Shown: positions 1 to 11,375 of the stretch, piece after piece
How positions within the stretch are numbered: position 1 is the first letter of the stretch
Layout of the letters: every line of letters starts with the position of its first letter
DNA from: Lunularia cruciata
Lineage: Eukaryota; Streptophyta; Marchantiopsida; Lunulariales; Lunulariaceae
Direction of reading: 5' to 3'
Assembly: GCA_948567375.1 (NCBI GenBank)
Contig: OX419761.1
Location: 18,824,243 to 18,888,242, forward strand
DNA: 64,000 nucleotides
The notes under the pieces: generated by a model
Databases searched by the model: none
What the model was told of the DNA's origin: nothing
Seen by the model: only the letters and a program-made list of their open reading frames with translations
Translations under genes and position numbers: made by a program

Positions 1-234
1 CGTTCTTCTCCTCACCAACTGCAGTAAAACCGGTTGTAGTTGCAGTAAAACCAGCTGTAGTAGCTTTGGGACCAGCCGCAGTTGCTACGAAGCCAGCTGC
101 AGTTGCTTCAAACCAGCCGCGGTTGCAGCGAAGCCAAGTGCGGGAGCTTTGAAACCAGCCCCAGTTGCAGCACAGACAGTTGCAATTGCAGAGAAACCAG
201 CTGCAAAAATAACAAAACCCATCGGAATCAAAAC
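1..234 (+). pseudogene. Ala/Pro/Lys-repeat coding relic, 5' end off window
   Basis: One frame reads as imperfect repeats of the type AVKPAVVA / AAVATKPAAVA (codons for Ala, Val, Pro and Lys in a 7-9 residue period). The frame is lost near 105-112, where one base appears to be missing, and the same repeat continues in the next frame (AAVAAKPSAGALKPAPVAA, then IAEKPAAKITKP) to about 225. Such low-complexity basic Ala/Pro/Lys segments occur in linker-histone-like tails and cell-wall or plastid proteins, but no folded domain is visible and I do not assign a function. The repeat stops where a minus-strand SR-A copy begins, so the 3' part was probably replaced or interrupted by that insertion. Confidence 0.4.
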
Positions 235-294
235 GAAGGCGACCGCGTGTGATAACTACAAGGATGGGAAGACCCCATCAAACCATACAAGGAA
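235..294 (-). repeat. SR-A dispersed repeat, copy 1 (3' part)
   Basis: On the minus strand this reads tacggcttgatggggtc-like, then the CCCATCC hairpin arm, then the gcggtcgcc-like end shared with the copies at 11270, 46000, 54680 and 60080. The GGGGCTTAGCCCC half is absent. It abuts the Ala/Pro/Lys-repeat relic. Confidence 0.6.
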
Positions 295-535
295 ATACAT
301 CGAAATTGGATTGCTTCATGTGCATATCCACGAGCCAATGAATTGCTTGTCGAACTTGCTTTTGTTAAGTATTCTAGTTTCAGTGTAAGTTGCTCCATGA
401 AATCAACATACTTTTGACACAATAGCCTTATCGAAACCTATTGGTGATTTACGGCGCTGTCAAACGCAGGCTGGAGTCATATTCATGTTCCAGTGACAGA
501 GATGTGCCAAATGCTTATGGTGGAGCAGAATAACA

Positions 536-592
536 AGAAGGATGGGAAAGCCAAACCCTACAAAAAATAAGACAGACGTAAAATGAGGAAGC
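536..592 (-). repeat. SR-A dispersed repeat, copy 2 (diverged)
   Basis: A weak minus-strand match to SR-A: an aaggatgggaa motif, a degenerate caaaccctacaa block, and agacagacgtaaaatg in the order and spacing of better copies. Only the core is present. Confidence 0.35.
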
Positions 593-1187
593 AATTTCTA
601 TCTTCACGAGGTTCTGTCTGGCCAATTAATGTCCTCATCATCAGTAGTCTTCGTCACAGACGGTAATGAGTGAAGATTGTGCAAACAAGGAGAAGTATTG
701 TTGGAGTTGTAGTTTTTTGCAACGCAAAGAATTGCCGCCAAAAGTTGGATCATTTGCGGCCTAACATTGATCTATCCGTGACAAGATATTTGCAAGAACA
801 TATTACCTAATGAGACCGCCACCATGACCATCTAAAACGCAAACCAATCTTTGCAAGATTTAATTAGCCAAATACACCAATGCTTGGGAGCTTCTGGTTA
901 CGAAACATTGAGAGACAAAACGCAACTCAACACAATTGATCATCACCATTCATAGTGCAACTCAACACAATTGATCATCACACCATTCATAGTGCAGTAT
1001 TTGTTCATGTAGATCTGGTCAACTGAGTCCAAATTCAAAGCCACATAATCTAAATATTATCATTTGAGTGAGTGCTCATGTTGTGGGTTGATTTTTGCTA
1101 CCGTCACCACAATACGTGATCTGCACCACCACAACTTACCATGATATGATCTCATAGACTTGTTCCTACCTCAGGTCAAAGGGGGAG
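593..1187. other. No gene seen; one short tandem duplication
   Basis: All frames are short and no protein family is recognisable. The only structure is a two-copy tandem repeat at 922-956 and 957-993 beginning gcaactcaacacaattgat, the second copy longer by 2 bases. Confidence 0.6.
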
Positions 1188-1688
1188 TTAATCCTCAACA
1201 TGGATTTTTGGAATTCTTGGAAGAGATATTTGAACCAGATTTTTAAATGCGATTACTATTACAAGATAGGTCAGTTTTGCAATATAAAAACACGCATTGT
1301 ATAACATCTTTGTTTCTAAAAAGGTCCAAAGCACTTGTTTGTCCATCTTAAAGGTACTTTTGCCAATTATAAAACCATCTTCTTGTGCAATTTCCCAAAT
1401 ATGAGATAGTAGGCTGACTTCAAAAGAGGCAAACCAAAGGCCAACAAGCTTGGTTACAACACTACCAACAAAATCACTATTAGACTCATCACCAAACATA
1501 GGAGAACAATTTGAGTAGCCAACAGCAATTGTGCCAATTTTAGGGTTTACAACAAGATCAAAACTTGCTTGAAGATGTGTAGTGAGATTTACATAATATT
1601 GGGAGACAGCTATAGCATTGGTAACAAAATTAGGGAATAAAATATTCAAGTGATCTGCCCTTGAAGCTTGAGAGAACACAAAATTCAT
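1188..1688 (-). CDS. Hypothetical protein, 166 aa, unrecognised
   Basis: A single 166-codon frame from an ATG at 1688 to a stop at 1188. It is the longest frame in the first 30 kb that I cannot attribute to a transposon. The product is moderately hydrophobic, with a Gly/Ser/Asn-containing centre (IGTIAVGYSNCSPMFGDE) and alternating polar and hydrophobic stretches that could be beta strands. There is no signal peptide, metal-binding motif or transposase/RT motif that I can see. It lies 360 bp from a minus-strand copia relic in the same orientation, so an unrecognised retroelement segment is an alternative. Splice sites were not resolved. Confidence 0.25.
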   Translation of the reverse strand: MNFVFSQASRADHLNILFPNFVTNAIAVSQYYVNLTTHLQASFDLVVNPKIGTIAVGYSNCSPMFGDESNSDFVGSVVTKLVGLWFASFEVSLLSHIWEIAQEDGFIIGKSTFKMDKQVLWTFLETKMLYNACFYIAKLTYLVIVIAFKNLVQISLPRIPKIHVED

Positions 1689-2049
1689 ATTGAAATAAGA
1701 AACTCTATTACATGTTGTGAAGTTCTATCCTCACAAAGTTAAACCTCACAACGGGCTACCTGTGACAAAGATTGCCTGATGATGAGGCCTCACAAGGTTA
1801 AACTCTTATGACCACTTGTGACTAGGATTTTTTGATGACAAAGACACCACTTAATGAGGACAAAACCTTGCAAAGATAGAATTGGAACTGGGTAGAATGA
1901 GGCTAAACCCTAACCCAATAATATTGGTATGAGAAATCTATCATACTATACTAAAGATATCTTATCATAGATACTATGTTTTAAGTGATCAACTAGATTA
2001 CTTGATTTAGTGTAGATGACAATTAGGTTTTTAAGCTCATATACTAATT
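1689..2049. other. No gene; degenerate internal repeats
   Basis: Contains loosely repeated 'cctcacaa-gttaaac' segments at about 1728-1750 and 1779-1802. No coding potential seen. Confidence 0.5.
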
Positions 2050-2819
2050 TTTGATAAATCAAAATGCCTAGGCCTAACAAGTCATTACCAAAACTCATTA
2101 TATATAAAACTATATGAACTCATTATTGATCAATTCAATAAATTGAAATGCCAAATTTATCTTTGGTTTGGGTGGTGAAAATATAAGCAACTTCTTGATC
2201 CATATGAATATACTATAGATCTATTTCTTTGACTAAGACCTTCTCTCAAATAAAAATGATAATAGACCTCAATATGTATGGTCCTAAACTTTAAATTTAA
2301 ATATTGGATTACTAGTACATTTAATACTATATATATCATGAAATTTAAATCCTACATCTTGTAGAAATTATGTGAAGCTAAATTGATTTTCATATAACAT
2401 TGGTGGTACCCTTATATTTTGCCTCTATAGCTTTAAAACAATAATAAGGTTAAAATATAACCTAACATCAATCTCTTATCTTGAGCATTTCTTGCCCTAC
2501 ATCAATAAAACCTTGTATCATAGGTAACACACTAGTTGAATAGCCAAGACCAAATTGAACAATAAACTTTACATAACATAAAATCCTTTGAACCATATCA
2601 ATATATGGCTACTTTGGTGCTTGTAGAAATTGACTCCTTTCTTAAGCAATATAGCTTACATATGGTCTAATAAGAGTAAAATAAATGGGACTTACAATGA
2701 TTTATCTATATATGTTTTGTATCAAAATGTAGCTTCTTTGGTACTTGTACAAATTGACTCCCTAATCCAATAATATAACTTAGATCCGGTCTAGTAAGGG
2801 TCAAAAAAATCAGACTTGC

Positions 2820-2882
<63 letters not shown>

Positions 2883-3185
2883 CCATTAACTTACCATCCT
2901 TGGTACTTAACTCAAAGAAAGTTAAGAGAGGAGTGAAAATAAACATAGATGCCATCATACCAAACTTCTCCACCATATTGAGAAAATATTTAACTTTATA
3001 GTAAATAACTATTATTGTCATCTTGGATAACCTCAATATCCAAGAAGTATTTTAACTCTCCAAAGTCCTTTATGTTGAACTCTCCTTTTAACATATTTTT
3101 CACTTGCTAAATGAGACCTTGACAACCACCAATGAGGATCAAGTCATCATCTTAGTTGATCAAAAAAACCATTTTATCATCAACT
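2050..3185 (-). mobile_element. Ty1/copia RT-RNase H relic
   Basis: Reading the minus strand from 3185 leftward gives, in broken frames, the stretch after the RT active site (DDDLILIGG), then DFGELKYFLDIE, KYFLNMVEKFGM, a TRPDLSY-like block and, near 2240-2300, the RNase H C-terminal HIEVYYHF block followed by a degenerate ADI-like end. These are signatures of the second half of Ty1/copia pol. Stops and frameshifts are frequent and a (TA)n tract sits inside RT. The RPDLSY block occurs twice about 110 bp apart, which indicates a local duplication. The upstream RT half is missing at 3185. Probably the same element as the integrase relic at 9553-9860, split by the plus-strand copia element. Confidence 0.65.
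2825..2879. repeat. (TA)n microsatellite
   Basis: A perfect TA dinucleotide run of 55 bp inside the minus-strand copia RT relic. It accounts for the Ile-Tyr repeat frames on both strands. Confidence 0.95.
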
Positions 3186-5639
3186 TGTAGCCAATACAAC
3201 AAAGAATCTGAAGTGAAATTTGAAATCCAATGGATAAGAGAAAGGAATTTATTTTAGTGTTCTAAGCTCTCAATACTTGCTTACATACATAGAAAGACTT
3301 TATCAACAAATATACGTTTTTCTAGGTAACTTGGATTTTCATATCCAAATGATTGGGTCATGTAGATCCATTCCATTAGATCTTTGTTAAGGAAATTGTA
3401 GTTGATTTCCATTGGATAAAGCTTCACTAAGAGCACTAAACTTGATAGTATGGTGACATCTCAAGTGAGGCCTTGACAAAGAATAAGTCTAATCCTAATG
3501 TATATTGTTGTAATTTGCTTTTCTTTGTATGGGAACACACTGGGTGCAAAATTGTGGAGCTTTTGGATAGGAGGTTGCATGAGATCTATCACTAATAGTT
3601 GAAATCTTCTAGTTTTCCCAACCGCTAGAACCTTCTGGCCTTGTTTCCAATGTTCTTCTAACGCGTAGGGAAATAATTGGCAATTTAACTTGTCATCACA
3701 ATATGAACTCTTAGTTTGCATGTCATCACCTCCAATGCTACCAAGGAGAAATAAGTAGCACATAGAAGGAAGGAACCTAAGTGCAAAACCCACACAAAAA
3801 TTGAAACCAACTGGGCATACAATCAAGCATGCAAAGCATAGAGAGGAACTAAACACAAGAAAAAGAACAATAACTCTCCATGATTCTAATAATAATGTGT
3901 TTCAAAGAGCACAAGCTCTTTCCAAGACCTATTCTCCATGTGCACTCCAAGAGTTGCTTCCAAGAGCTAGATTTTTACACCTTTTGATGAGGAAATCTCT
4001 ACAAGGGTGAAATGGCAAGAATTTTTTAATAGATCCAATTTAGATGGTATATGACTCAATGACAAGACAGTAAGATAAAATTTTCAATAAAATAAATTGA
4101 GCCCTAATTAGACCACTACATTTCCCTTGACAAGGTCTTAAACTTTGATAGTTTGTAGTTTAAGTGCTAATTTCAAAACCCTATGTAAGGCTCAAGTCTT
4201 GATTCTTGTACACTTTTGGCTAATGTTTGGCCCAAGGAATCATGTAAACAATGTGACACACTTTAGGAAGATTCAATTCTTTTACTTGTAACTGAATATC
4301 AAATTGGAGATTTGATATTCAATTGTAGTTGGAGATAGAGTTGCTCCATTGAGCTTATGATAATATTTTAAGTAAATTTTATTGCACCAGATCTCATTAA
4401 CTATAAACTTTGTGCCAACTAAAATTTACACAGTAGTTGGTTGTGATCTTATCAAAATCCTTGTAAAATTTGATGGTTGAATTCAAGCCCAATCTATAGA
4501 TATGAATCAATTCCCAAGTTGGCATACTTTTGAGCTCAACATACCTAGGTATACTTGATCCAAGACCTTTAAATTCTCTATTCAAGAAGTTCACATGAAA
4601 AATTTTCATAGAGGTACAAGACATAACCATCAACAGTTATGGAAATTTTCATATGTTGATTAGAACTAGAACTTGAGAAGTAACCAAACCACAAACTTGA
4701 TCATAATGTCCTCCTCAACACCTTGATTTTCAACACTCCAACTTAATCAGATCAGATTTAAGATCAATTCAAAATTAGAATTTCTTGAGTGTAGTGCAAC
4801 AAGTACTATATCTTCTCCCATATTCTATTGATAATTCATGAAAAGCTATTATATGACTCTCAAAATTTTCCAATTTGTGCTCTTGGGTTTTTATTCCCCT
4901 TGCTCCTACAATCATATGCCACCTATAATGTATCAAACTTCCTTAAGTCTTGTCTTCAAACCATAACTAGTCTGCTCTTCTCTCCAAGTGTGGTCTTCTC
5001 TTCCCAAATGCCTTTCCACAACTCCCTCCTTTCCATGTTTGGATCCAACTCTTGAACTTTTTCTGCTTAGCAACTTCTCCTTTTGACACATAAACCCCAC
5101 AACTACACCTTTAGGACCTTGAGAAAAAATTAATCCCTTCTTTTTCTCTAAAGCGCATAAATGGTTAAGTTCCAAACCTATCCATAAGTAAACATACAAA
5201 GGATAATAGGATCCAAGGTTTCCATCATAAACACCATGAATGCAACCCCAAAATGTGCTACCATCCAAGCTTGGAAATGATCATGGTGCAAAATCTGAAG
5301 CTTGATGAGAAAACAATTTGGGAGTGGCAGATCAGGAGTGCATAACATCTCTTGTTCAAATTCACCTTCCAATGCTCCAGCTCTCACACTCTATTAGAAC
5401 TCTCACTCTTCAAGGTTCTCCTCCCACTTGAGACTCCTAAACTCCAAATAAATCCCTTCTATAAAGTCTTCACCTCCTATATACACCAAAGCCCTTAAAG
5501 AGGACAAGATTATCCACATGGCCAGTCACTTGAATGTACATAGATTGCTCAATCATGGGATCCATCACACAATCTACTCCAATATTATAGGAGATAAATA
5601 GCACTAGATTACTTTTTTACTAGCTAAGAAAACCACAAC
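3186..5639. other. Unassigned AT-rich sequence, about 2.4 kb
   Basis: No frame above 131 codons and no recognisable domain on either strand. CpG is scarce, as in the neighbouring decayed retroelements, so this is probably old transposon DNA beyond recognition. A 12-bp perfect inverted repeat with a 5-base loop lies at 4293-4321 (arms TGAATATCAAAT). Confidence 0.5.
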
Positions 5640-7131
5640 ATGAGAACATGCTTGGAAGAAATGTTTTAATCAAGTTGTGCATTATCTTTCTTTGAATGTT
5701 TTATCGTCACTATTTGCTTAAATAAAGTGCATTGATACTTTGGAGCATCAGTACATTGTGAAATGTCTTTTAGATGTTGACAAAAGCAAGAAAGCTATAA
5801 TTGAAACAAAAATTAATGGAGTTAAGAAAAAAAAGTTTAAGCATTACCAATTTTATTTATTATATATGTGGTTTAGTTGAACAACTGACTAGAAGTCAAG
5901 GTTAAAGATGATGATCTAAGTCTACGTATGATTCATTGGTCTAGCACAAGAGTACAACCATTTTAGACATCTTTAACCATTAGAGATACTTGTTTATATT
6001 TGACAAGTTAGCGCTGATGTTAGTCTTTAAATACATGTGTTGCAAGGTGGTAGTATTGATATTGCTATTCAAGATCAAGTGTTTTTTGCCAAGAGAGGTC
6101 AAGGATGTGAAAGTTCACTTCATGGAAGTACTATTGATAGAGTTCAATCCTAATAAAGACTTTACAAAACATAAGGCAAGTCCATGATGGATTGGTTCTA
6201 CAATTATTGTAAATTAAAGTTTCATTATGAGAAGACGTGTTAAGAAGCAAGCTGATATTTAATCAAATAAACAACCTAAACATGACTATATGGAGAAGGA
6301 TTCTTACCCCAAAGATCATCTTTTAATGATGACTCATATAGTTATAGCAATGACCATGAGTCTAGAAGAATGGTTCATAGAATTTGGGTGCTCAAACCAC
6401 ATTACCAATCAAGCTAGTATATCATGTTTTAAAGGACCAATATTTTAACTATCAATTGTGAATATGGATGATAATATTGACCATACTATTACTCATTTGG
6501 GCACTATCCCATTCTCATCTCCATTAGGGCAATTTTAGTGGTTTACAAGAAGTCCTTCACATACCTAAAAATCACCAAGAACCTTTTTTTATTGGCTAAA
6601 TTTTTGAGAAGTGTTTCATATTATATTTAACTATGATAGTGTGTTTGTTTACAAGTATGAGAAATGTAATAGTGCTGTAAGATGCAAATTTGGATCTAAA
6701 ATTTGGAGAATTTTTAAGTTAGACATCAAGGTCCTGACTATAACAAATCAAAATATTATGTTTATTCATGGCTTGACTGCCATTTTAGATCTTGAGATTT
6801 GAATCTACAAGATTGAAGGTGCTACTTATCTCAAATCTAGTTATAGGTCTTCCAATATTTTTTGAGATTTTGCCTATAGGGGTTTATGAAGTTTTTCAAT
6901 TTGATAAGCAAGCTAGATATAGTTAAATGATTTGGAAACAAGGGCTTGCACAATGTTAGAACTGATTCATGTTGATGTATGGACTGCTTAAAAAATGAGT
7001 TTGATACGTTCTAAATATTTTTCTCTCATTTATTAATGAAGTTCTAAGATATATGTGGATCTAATTTTTGAAAGAAAAATAAGATGTCCTTTTAGTATCC
7101 CAAACATGCAAGCTACTTTTGGAGAAGCAAT

Positions 7132-7629
7132 ATGGTCATAATATTCTACAACTACAATTTTGATGGAGGAGAAGAACTCCTTTCAAATCAATTTGGTGCT
7201 TTTCTACGTGAGCAAGGTATCAAGCATGAAGTTACCTACAACTACATACCACAACAAAATGGAGTTGTTGAGTGGAAGAACAAACAAACTGCAAAGATTT
7301 CAATAGCCATGCTCAATGAGAAAGTAATGCCCATGTGCTACTAGGCAAAAGTAATTAATTGTACAATCTACTTGATGAACCAATCTCCTATCACAATGGT
7401 GCATAAAATGACATCTTTCCAAGATCTTACAAGTAAGAAACATGATTTATCAAATCTGAAGGGTTTTGGTTGTATTTTCTTTGTTCATGTTTGTAATGAG
7501 AAGAGGCAAAAGTTAGATCTTAAAAAAAAAAAATATGTCTTTCTTGGATATTTCTCACATTCAAAAGGATGTAGGTGTTATAATCCTAATTTTAATACTT
7601 TCACTATCAATAGAGATTTTTTTATTTGA
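7132..7629 (+). pseudogene. copia integrase core and C-terminal relic
   Basis: The first frame (7132-7344) contains GEELLSNQFGAFLREQGI, then the NGVVEWKN motif around the last catalytic Glu, and AMLNEK. After a stop, 7372-7629 continues with DLSNLKGFGCIFFVHV, KLDLKKKKYVFLGY and the CRCYNP block, the conserved GKKP-to-GY region of copia integrases. The catalytic N-terminal Asp lies upstream in broken sequence. Non-functional. Confidence 0.75.
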
Positions 7630-8129
7630 GGAGTTAAAATCTTACGATCAACCTCATACAAGTTGCACATCTGATTTACCACTTGTGGCATCCTCAACCT
7701 CTTCCATTGGTCCAACTATTATTTTTGTTCTATAGCTAGTACTTCAAGTGCCACTTATGTTTCAAGTGAGCAATCCTTTTCACATCTATTTGTAAACCCT
7801 TGGTCAAGACAAGCTATTGGGATGACTTTAGTCCAAGTCCCTCAACCCATAGGAGATTTAATTTCTAATTTTTCCACTAGTATGTCTCATCCTTTGTTAG
7901 AACAAATGGTCAGTCAACCACATGGTTAAAAAATGCCAATTCACTTAGAAGAGGCTACAAGTAGTACTTCTCAACCTGAACCTAACCCTCAACAAAGGAC
8001 AAGTACTTGGATCAAATATCCAATTATACATTTTCAAGTTGAAGGGGTTTTAACCAACATCATGGTAAGGGCTATTGAAGGACAAGAACCAAATTTTTTG
8101 AAAAAGCAATGCATAGTGTAGATTAGGTG

Positions 8130-8650
8130 CAAGCCATGGAGTTTGAAGTTGCAGTATTTCATCATGATGTTTCAACATAGGAGTTGGTGGATTTACCTCT
8201 TGGTAAGAAGGCAATTTTCTGCATGTGATTTTTAAGACCAAGCGAAATTTTGATAGTTCTATGAGTAAGTACAATGCAAGACTTGTGGCAAAGGGATCTT
8301 CATAGCAATATGGAATTGATTTTGATGAGACACTTAGCCATATTGCCAAGACATGTGGAAAGATTCTTTGCTATATAGACTATAAGCTGGTGATAATATG
8401 GTTTTATTGGCCATCTATGTTTACGACTTGATCATCACCAATAGTTTTCAAGATCTCATTTGGCAAGTTAAAGTTCAAATGAAGGGAAAGTTTGACATGA
8501 AGGACTTGGTAGAACTGAAATACTTCTTACATATGCAAGACTACAATGACCTTTGGTTACTACAACATCAATATTCTCTCAACATGTTGGTGAAGTTTGG
8601 TATGATGGTGTGTAAGCCTATTTTCTACTCCTCTCTGAAGTTTTCTTAAG
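8130..8650 (+). pseudogene. copia reverse transcriptase relic
   Basis: An opening ELVDLPLGKKAI block at about 8185-8220 in one frame and a KYNARLVAKGS-like block at about 8268-8300 in another are typical of the copia RT N-terminus. From 8398 the frame reads LLAIYVYDLIIT (active-site box with the first Asp replaced), then FDMKDLVELKYFLHMQ and SLNMLVKFGM. Much of the fingers-palm region between 8340 and 8400 is deleted. Confidence 0.7.
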
Positions 8651-9348
8651 TTAAGTGCCAAAGATTGTGAGTTGTTTGCTGATCCAAATGTGTAGACAGA
8701 TTGTTGGAAATCTGATTTATTTGACTCTCATTAGACCAAATCTAAGCTATGTTGTTGGACTAATGAGTAAATTTTTACAAGCACCAAGGATCTCAAATCT
8801 TGACATAGTTTGAAGGATTTTATGTAACATGAAGTTTACTATTCAATATGATCTTCACTATTCAGTTGGTGGGTTATATGTTCTACAAGGTTTTATAGGT
8901 GTGGATTGAGCAAGAAGTGCTCAAGATTGAAGATCAAGACCAAGTTAAGTTTTTAAGCTTAGAAGTTTTGCAATTAGTTGGTAATCAAAGAACCAACCCA
9001 TTGTTGCTTTATCATCAACATAAGTAGAATATAGGGGTCCCACTAATGTTACATGTGAATCAATAGCGTTAACTTCACATAGGATATACATTCCATTATC
9101 ATATAATCATATATACAAATAACATAATTAGTATTAGACTTGCTAGCAGTCTAGCATTTCATGCCAAAAATAAACATCTTAAGTTTTATTATCATTTTAT
9201 TAGAGAGAAGGTATTGGATGTAGAAGTAGATCTGTAGTATATTCCTACAAATCAGCAAGTTGCTGATATTTTCATCAAAGCTTTATCTTGAGATAAATTT
9301 GAATAATATAGATCTCATTTAGACATCAAAGATATTGATATTAGCTTA

Positions 9349-9552
9349 GGGAAAGTGTTGATAGAGTATCACAAGCTACTATTCCTAGCTGCTAGTGTAA
9401 GTAGGAAAATTTTTTAATCTTAAGTCACCAGTTTAAATTTATGGTGAAGAGAGACTCAACATCCTTGTATATTCTTTTCTTTCTACATATATTGGAGCAA
9501 GACTTGTGTATATAAAACCATTATTTTGTGATATTTGTTATATAGACCTATC
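9349..9552 (+). mobile_element. copia polypurine tract and 3' LTR
   Basis: The tract gggaaag (9349-9355) is followed directly by TGTTGATAGAG at 9356, the classic PPT/LTR junction of Ty1/copia. A TATA-like tatataaaa lies near 9511. The end is placed at the CA near 9552, where homology to a minus-strand integrase begins; this boundary is inferred. Confidence 0.55.
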
Positions 9553-9860
9553 ATTTTTTACGATGGAATAGGATCTAGCTTTTGCCTCTTCTCATCATGA
9601 ACTCAAAAAGCAAATACAACTAAAAACCTTCAGATTTGATAAATCAGGTTTCTTAGTTATAAGAGCTTGAAAATATGTCATCTTATGGATTGTTGTGATA
9701 AGAGTTAAGCTCATCAAGTAAACTTCATAATTGATGGATTTTGCATAATATAGCACTTAGCATTGCCTTCTTATTGAACATTGCTCTTGCACGTTCTGCA
9801 ATATGTTAGGTCTTCCACTTAGAGACTAATATTTGGATTAGCTTATCAAAGTGACGATAA
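9553..9860 (-). mobile_element. Ty1/copia integrase relic, minus strand
   Basis: The minus strand, over several frames, resembles the same integrase segment as plus 7290-7560: ERARAMFNKK, a YLLDELNS-like block, FQALITKKPDLSNLK and a following CICF-like block. It is therefore a second, opposite copy of a related copia family. It ends against the 3' LTR of the plus element, consistent with the plus element having landed in it. Confidence 0.55.
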
Positions 9861-11269
9861 ATATCTCTAATGGCTATAGGAGTTTCAAAAGGTTTTTATT
9901 CTTTGGCATACCTTGAATGGTGTAGAGAATGAGATCATCATCTTCAACTTTCACTACAATTCTATTGGGTTGCTCCACGTAACCACAAATATAAGACATA
10001 TAGTCTATGATTCTTATATTATCTTTCTTAACCTTTGAGTTGCTCCTTCAATTGAAGTTTTTTTTTGCACTTTTCCCATATTAAAAAAAAATTTGCCATT
10101 GCATTGTAAACCTCTTTGGGAGTATTGACCCTTTATATTTAACAAGAAAATGAAGTGAAACACACAAAGAAAGATAGTATTTGGTTTGACCAACACATTT
10201 CTTCCAAGCACGTACCTTAGGATATAAACAAGTACTAACCAACCAAACATCAACCATATGACAAAGTCAAACAATTCTTGGACTTTGAAGAAGGTAGACA
10301 TTGCGTCCTTCCGTAGTGTTCTCTGTCAAGAACTTGCATAAGATAGCACCAAATATATGGAGTTTAGTACTCCTGACCTTAACTGAAAATATCAGGTCAT
10401 TACTTAGCCATCAATCAAACATATTAAACATACTGTGTTTAATACTCATGATCTAAATTGTAAATTTATATCGAGACCCTCTCACAAAGTTGAAATCAAA
10501 GGCTCTTACAATATCTATTCTATTATGATACAATATTACAAAGTGGAAATAAAAAATGAAAATGAAAAATTTCACCAAAGAATGGTTGGTATACAAGGCT
10601 CTGTAATAATAATATAGTGGTTTTTAGTTAGGGTGTTTCGCTACACTTAGAAATCCGTAAAATAGTTTTTATGAGATTTCTATAGACAATCGACAAATTT
10701 CATGGGTAAAGTGCTTTTTATGAGATTTCTATGGAAAGTCAATAAAACGGTATGGCTAACGTGATGTGGGTATGTGATTTTAACGGGAAAATGTGTGCAG
10801 CAATATAAAATTTTATGGCTTTGGAAAATGTGATGCGTAATTCTTTCAGAATCCCTAACTTAACGAGTAACGATTTATACCAAACTTTCGTCCATAACGT
10901 GTTTTGTTCACCCATCAAAAGTTTTGCAGCACCGGTCATTTCTGAAGCAATTCTTTTTTTAGGATATTTGTAATAATTTACGGATATTTACTGGTATCAC
11001 TATTTTACCCGTAATAATCCGTCACAACGCGTAACTGAAACCTAATGTTTAGGTCTTCATTAAGCATTTGTTCGATCGCATGAATCCTCCATGTGAGGAC
11101 AATGGTTATATCTTTCTGTTGATATAATGTGCACTACAAGAGGAAACGATTATCCGAAGATTTAGTGACTAGGAGCTACAACTTGTGGTTATATATGATG
11201 TCATCTGCAAGCTGTACTACAATTCAGATGGATATCAACATAACAAACATTCAGATCTGTACTAGCCGA
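9861..11269. other. No gene seen
   Basis: Frames are short and without recognisable motifs. CpG dinucleotides become common from about 10620. A two-copy direct repeat beginning TTTTTATGAGATTTCTAT lies at 10665-10697 and 10714-10746. Confidence 0.5.
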
Positions 11270-11375
11270 GAACCTATTTTATACATGGGGGCTTAGCCCC
11301 ATGTTACCTTTTTTTCTCTCCCTTGTACGGCTTGATGAGGTCTTCCATCCTTCGTTTTTCCTACGCGGTCGCCTT
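11270..11375 (+). repeat. SR-A dispersed repeat, copy 3 (well preserved)
   Basis: Contains GGGGCTTAGCCCC (11289-11301 region), ATGTTACCT, a T-rich then CTCTCCCTTGTACGGC block, TTGATGAGGTCTTCCATCC and CTACGCGGTCGCC. This order of motifs defines the family. Confidence 0.85.

Larger units (their letters stand above)
5640..9552 (+). mobile_element. Ty1/copia element, decayed, plus strand
   Basis: Signatures appear in copia order. A gag zinc-knuckle relic lies near 6190-6245 (YCKLKFHYEKTC, first Cys lost). The protease block is near 6365-6420 (FGCSNHITNQ). The integrase core and C-terminus lie at 7132-7629, RT at 8130-8650, RPNLSY and RNase H at 8700-9340, and a polypurine tract gggaaag precedes a TGTTGA LTR start at 9356. 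Every domain carries stops or shifts. The RT box reads YVYD rather than YVDD, so one catalytic Asp is lost. I could not find the 5' LTR, and the left boundary is approximate. Confidence 0.75.

Noticed and set aside
2816..3036. Frames with long Ile-Tyr repeats (also at 37836-38193 and 61016-61319)
   Set aside because: They are translations of (TA)n microsatellites on both strands, not proteins.
5178..5387. Overlapping minus frames at 4933-5387 as a gene
   Set aside because: Short, no motif, CpG-poor surroundings; likely chance frames in decayed transposon DNA.
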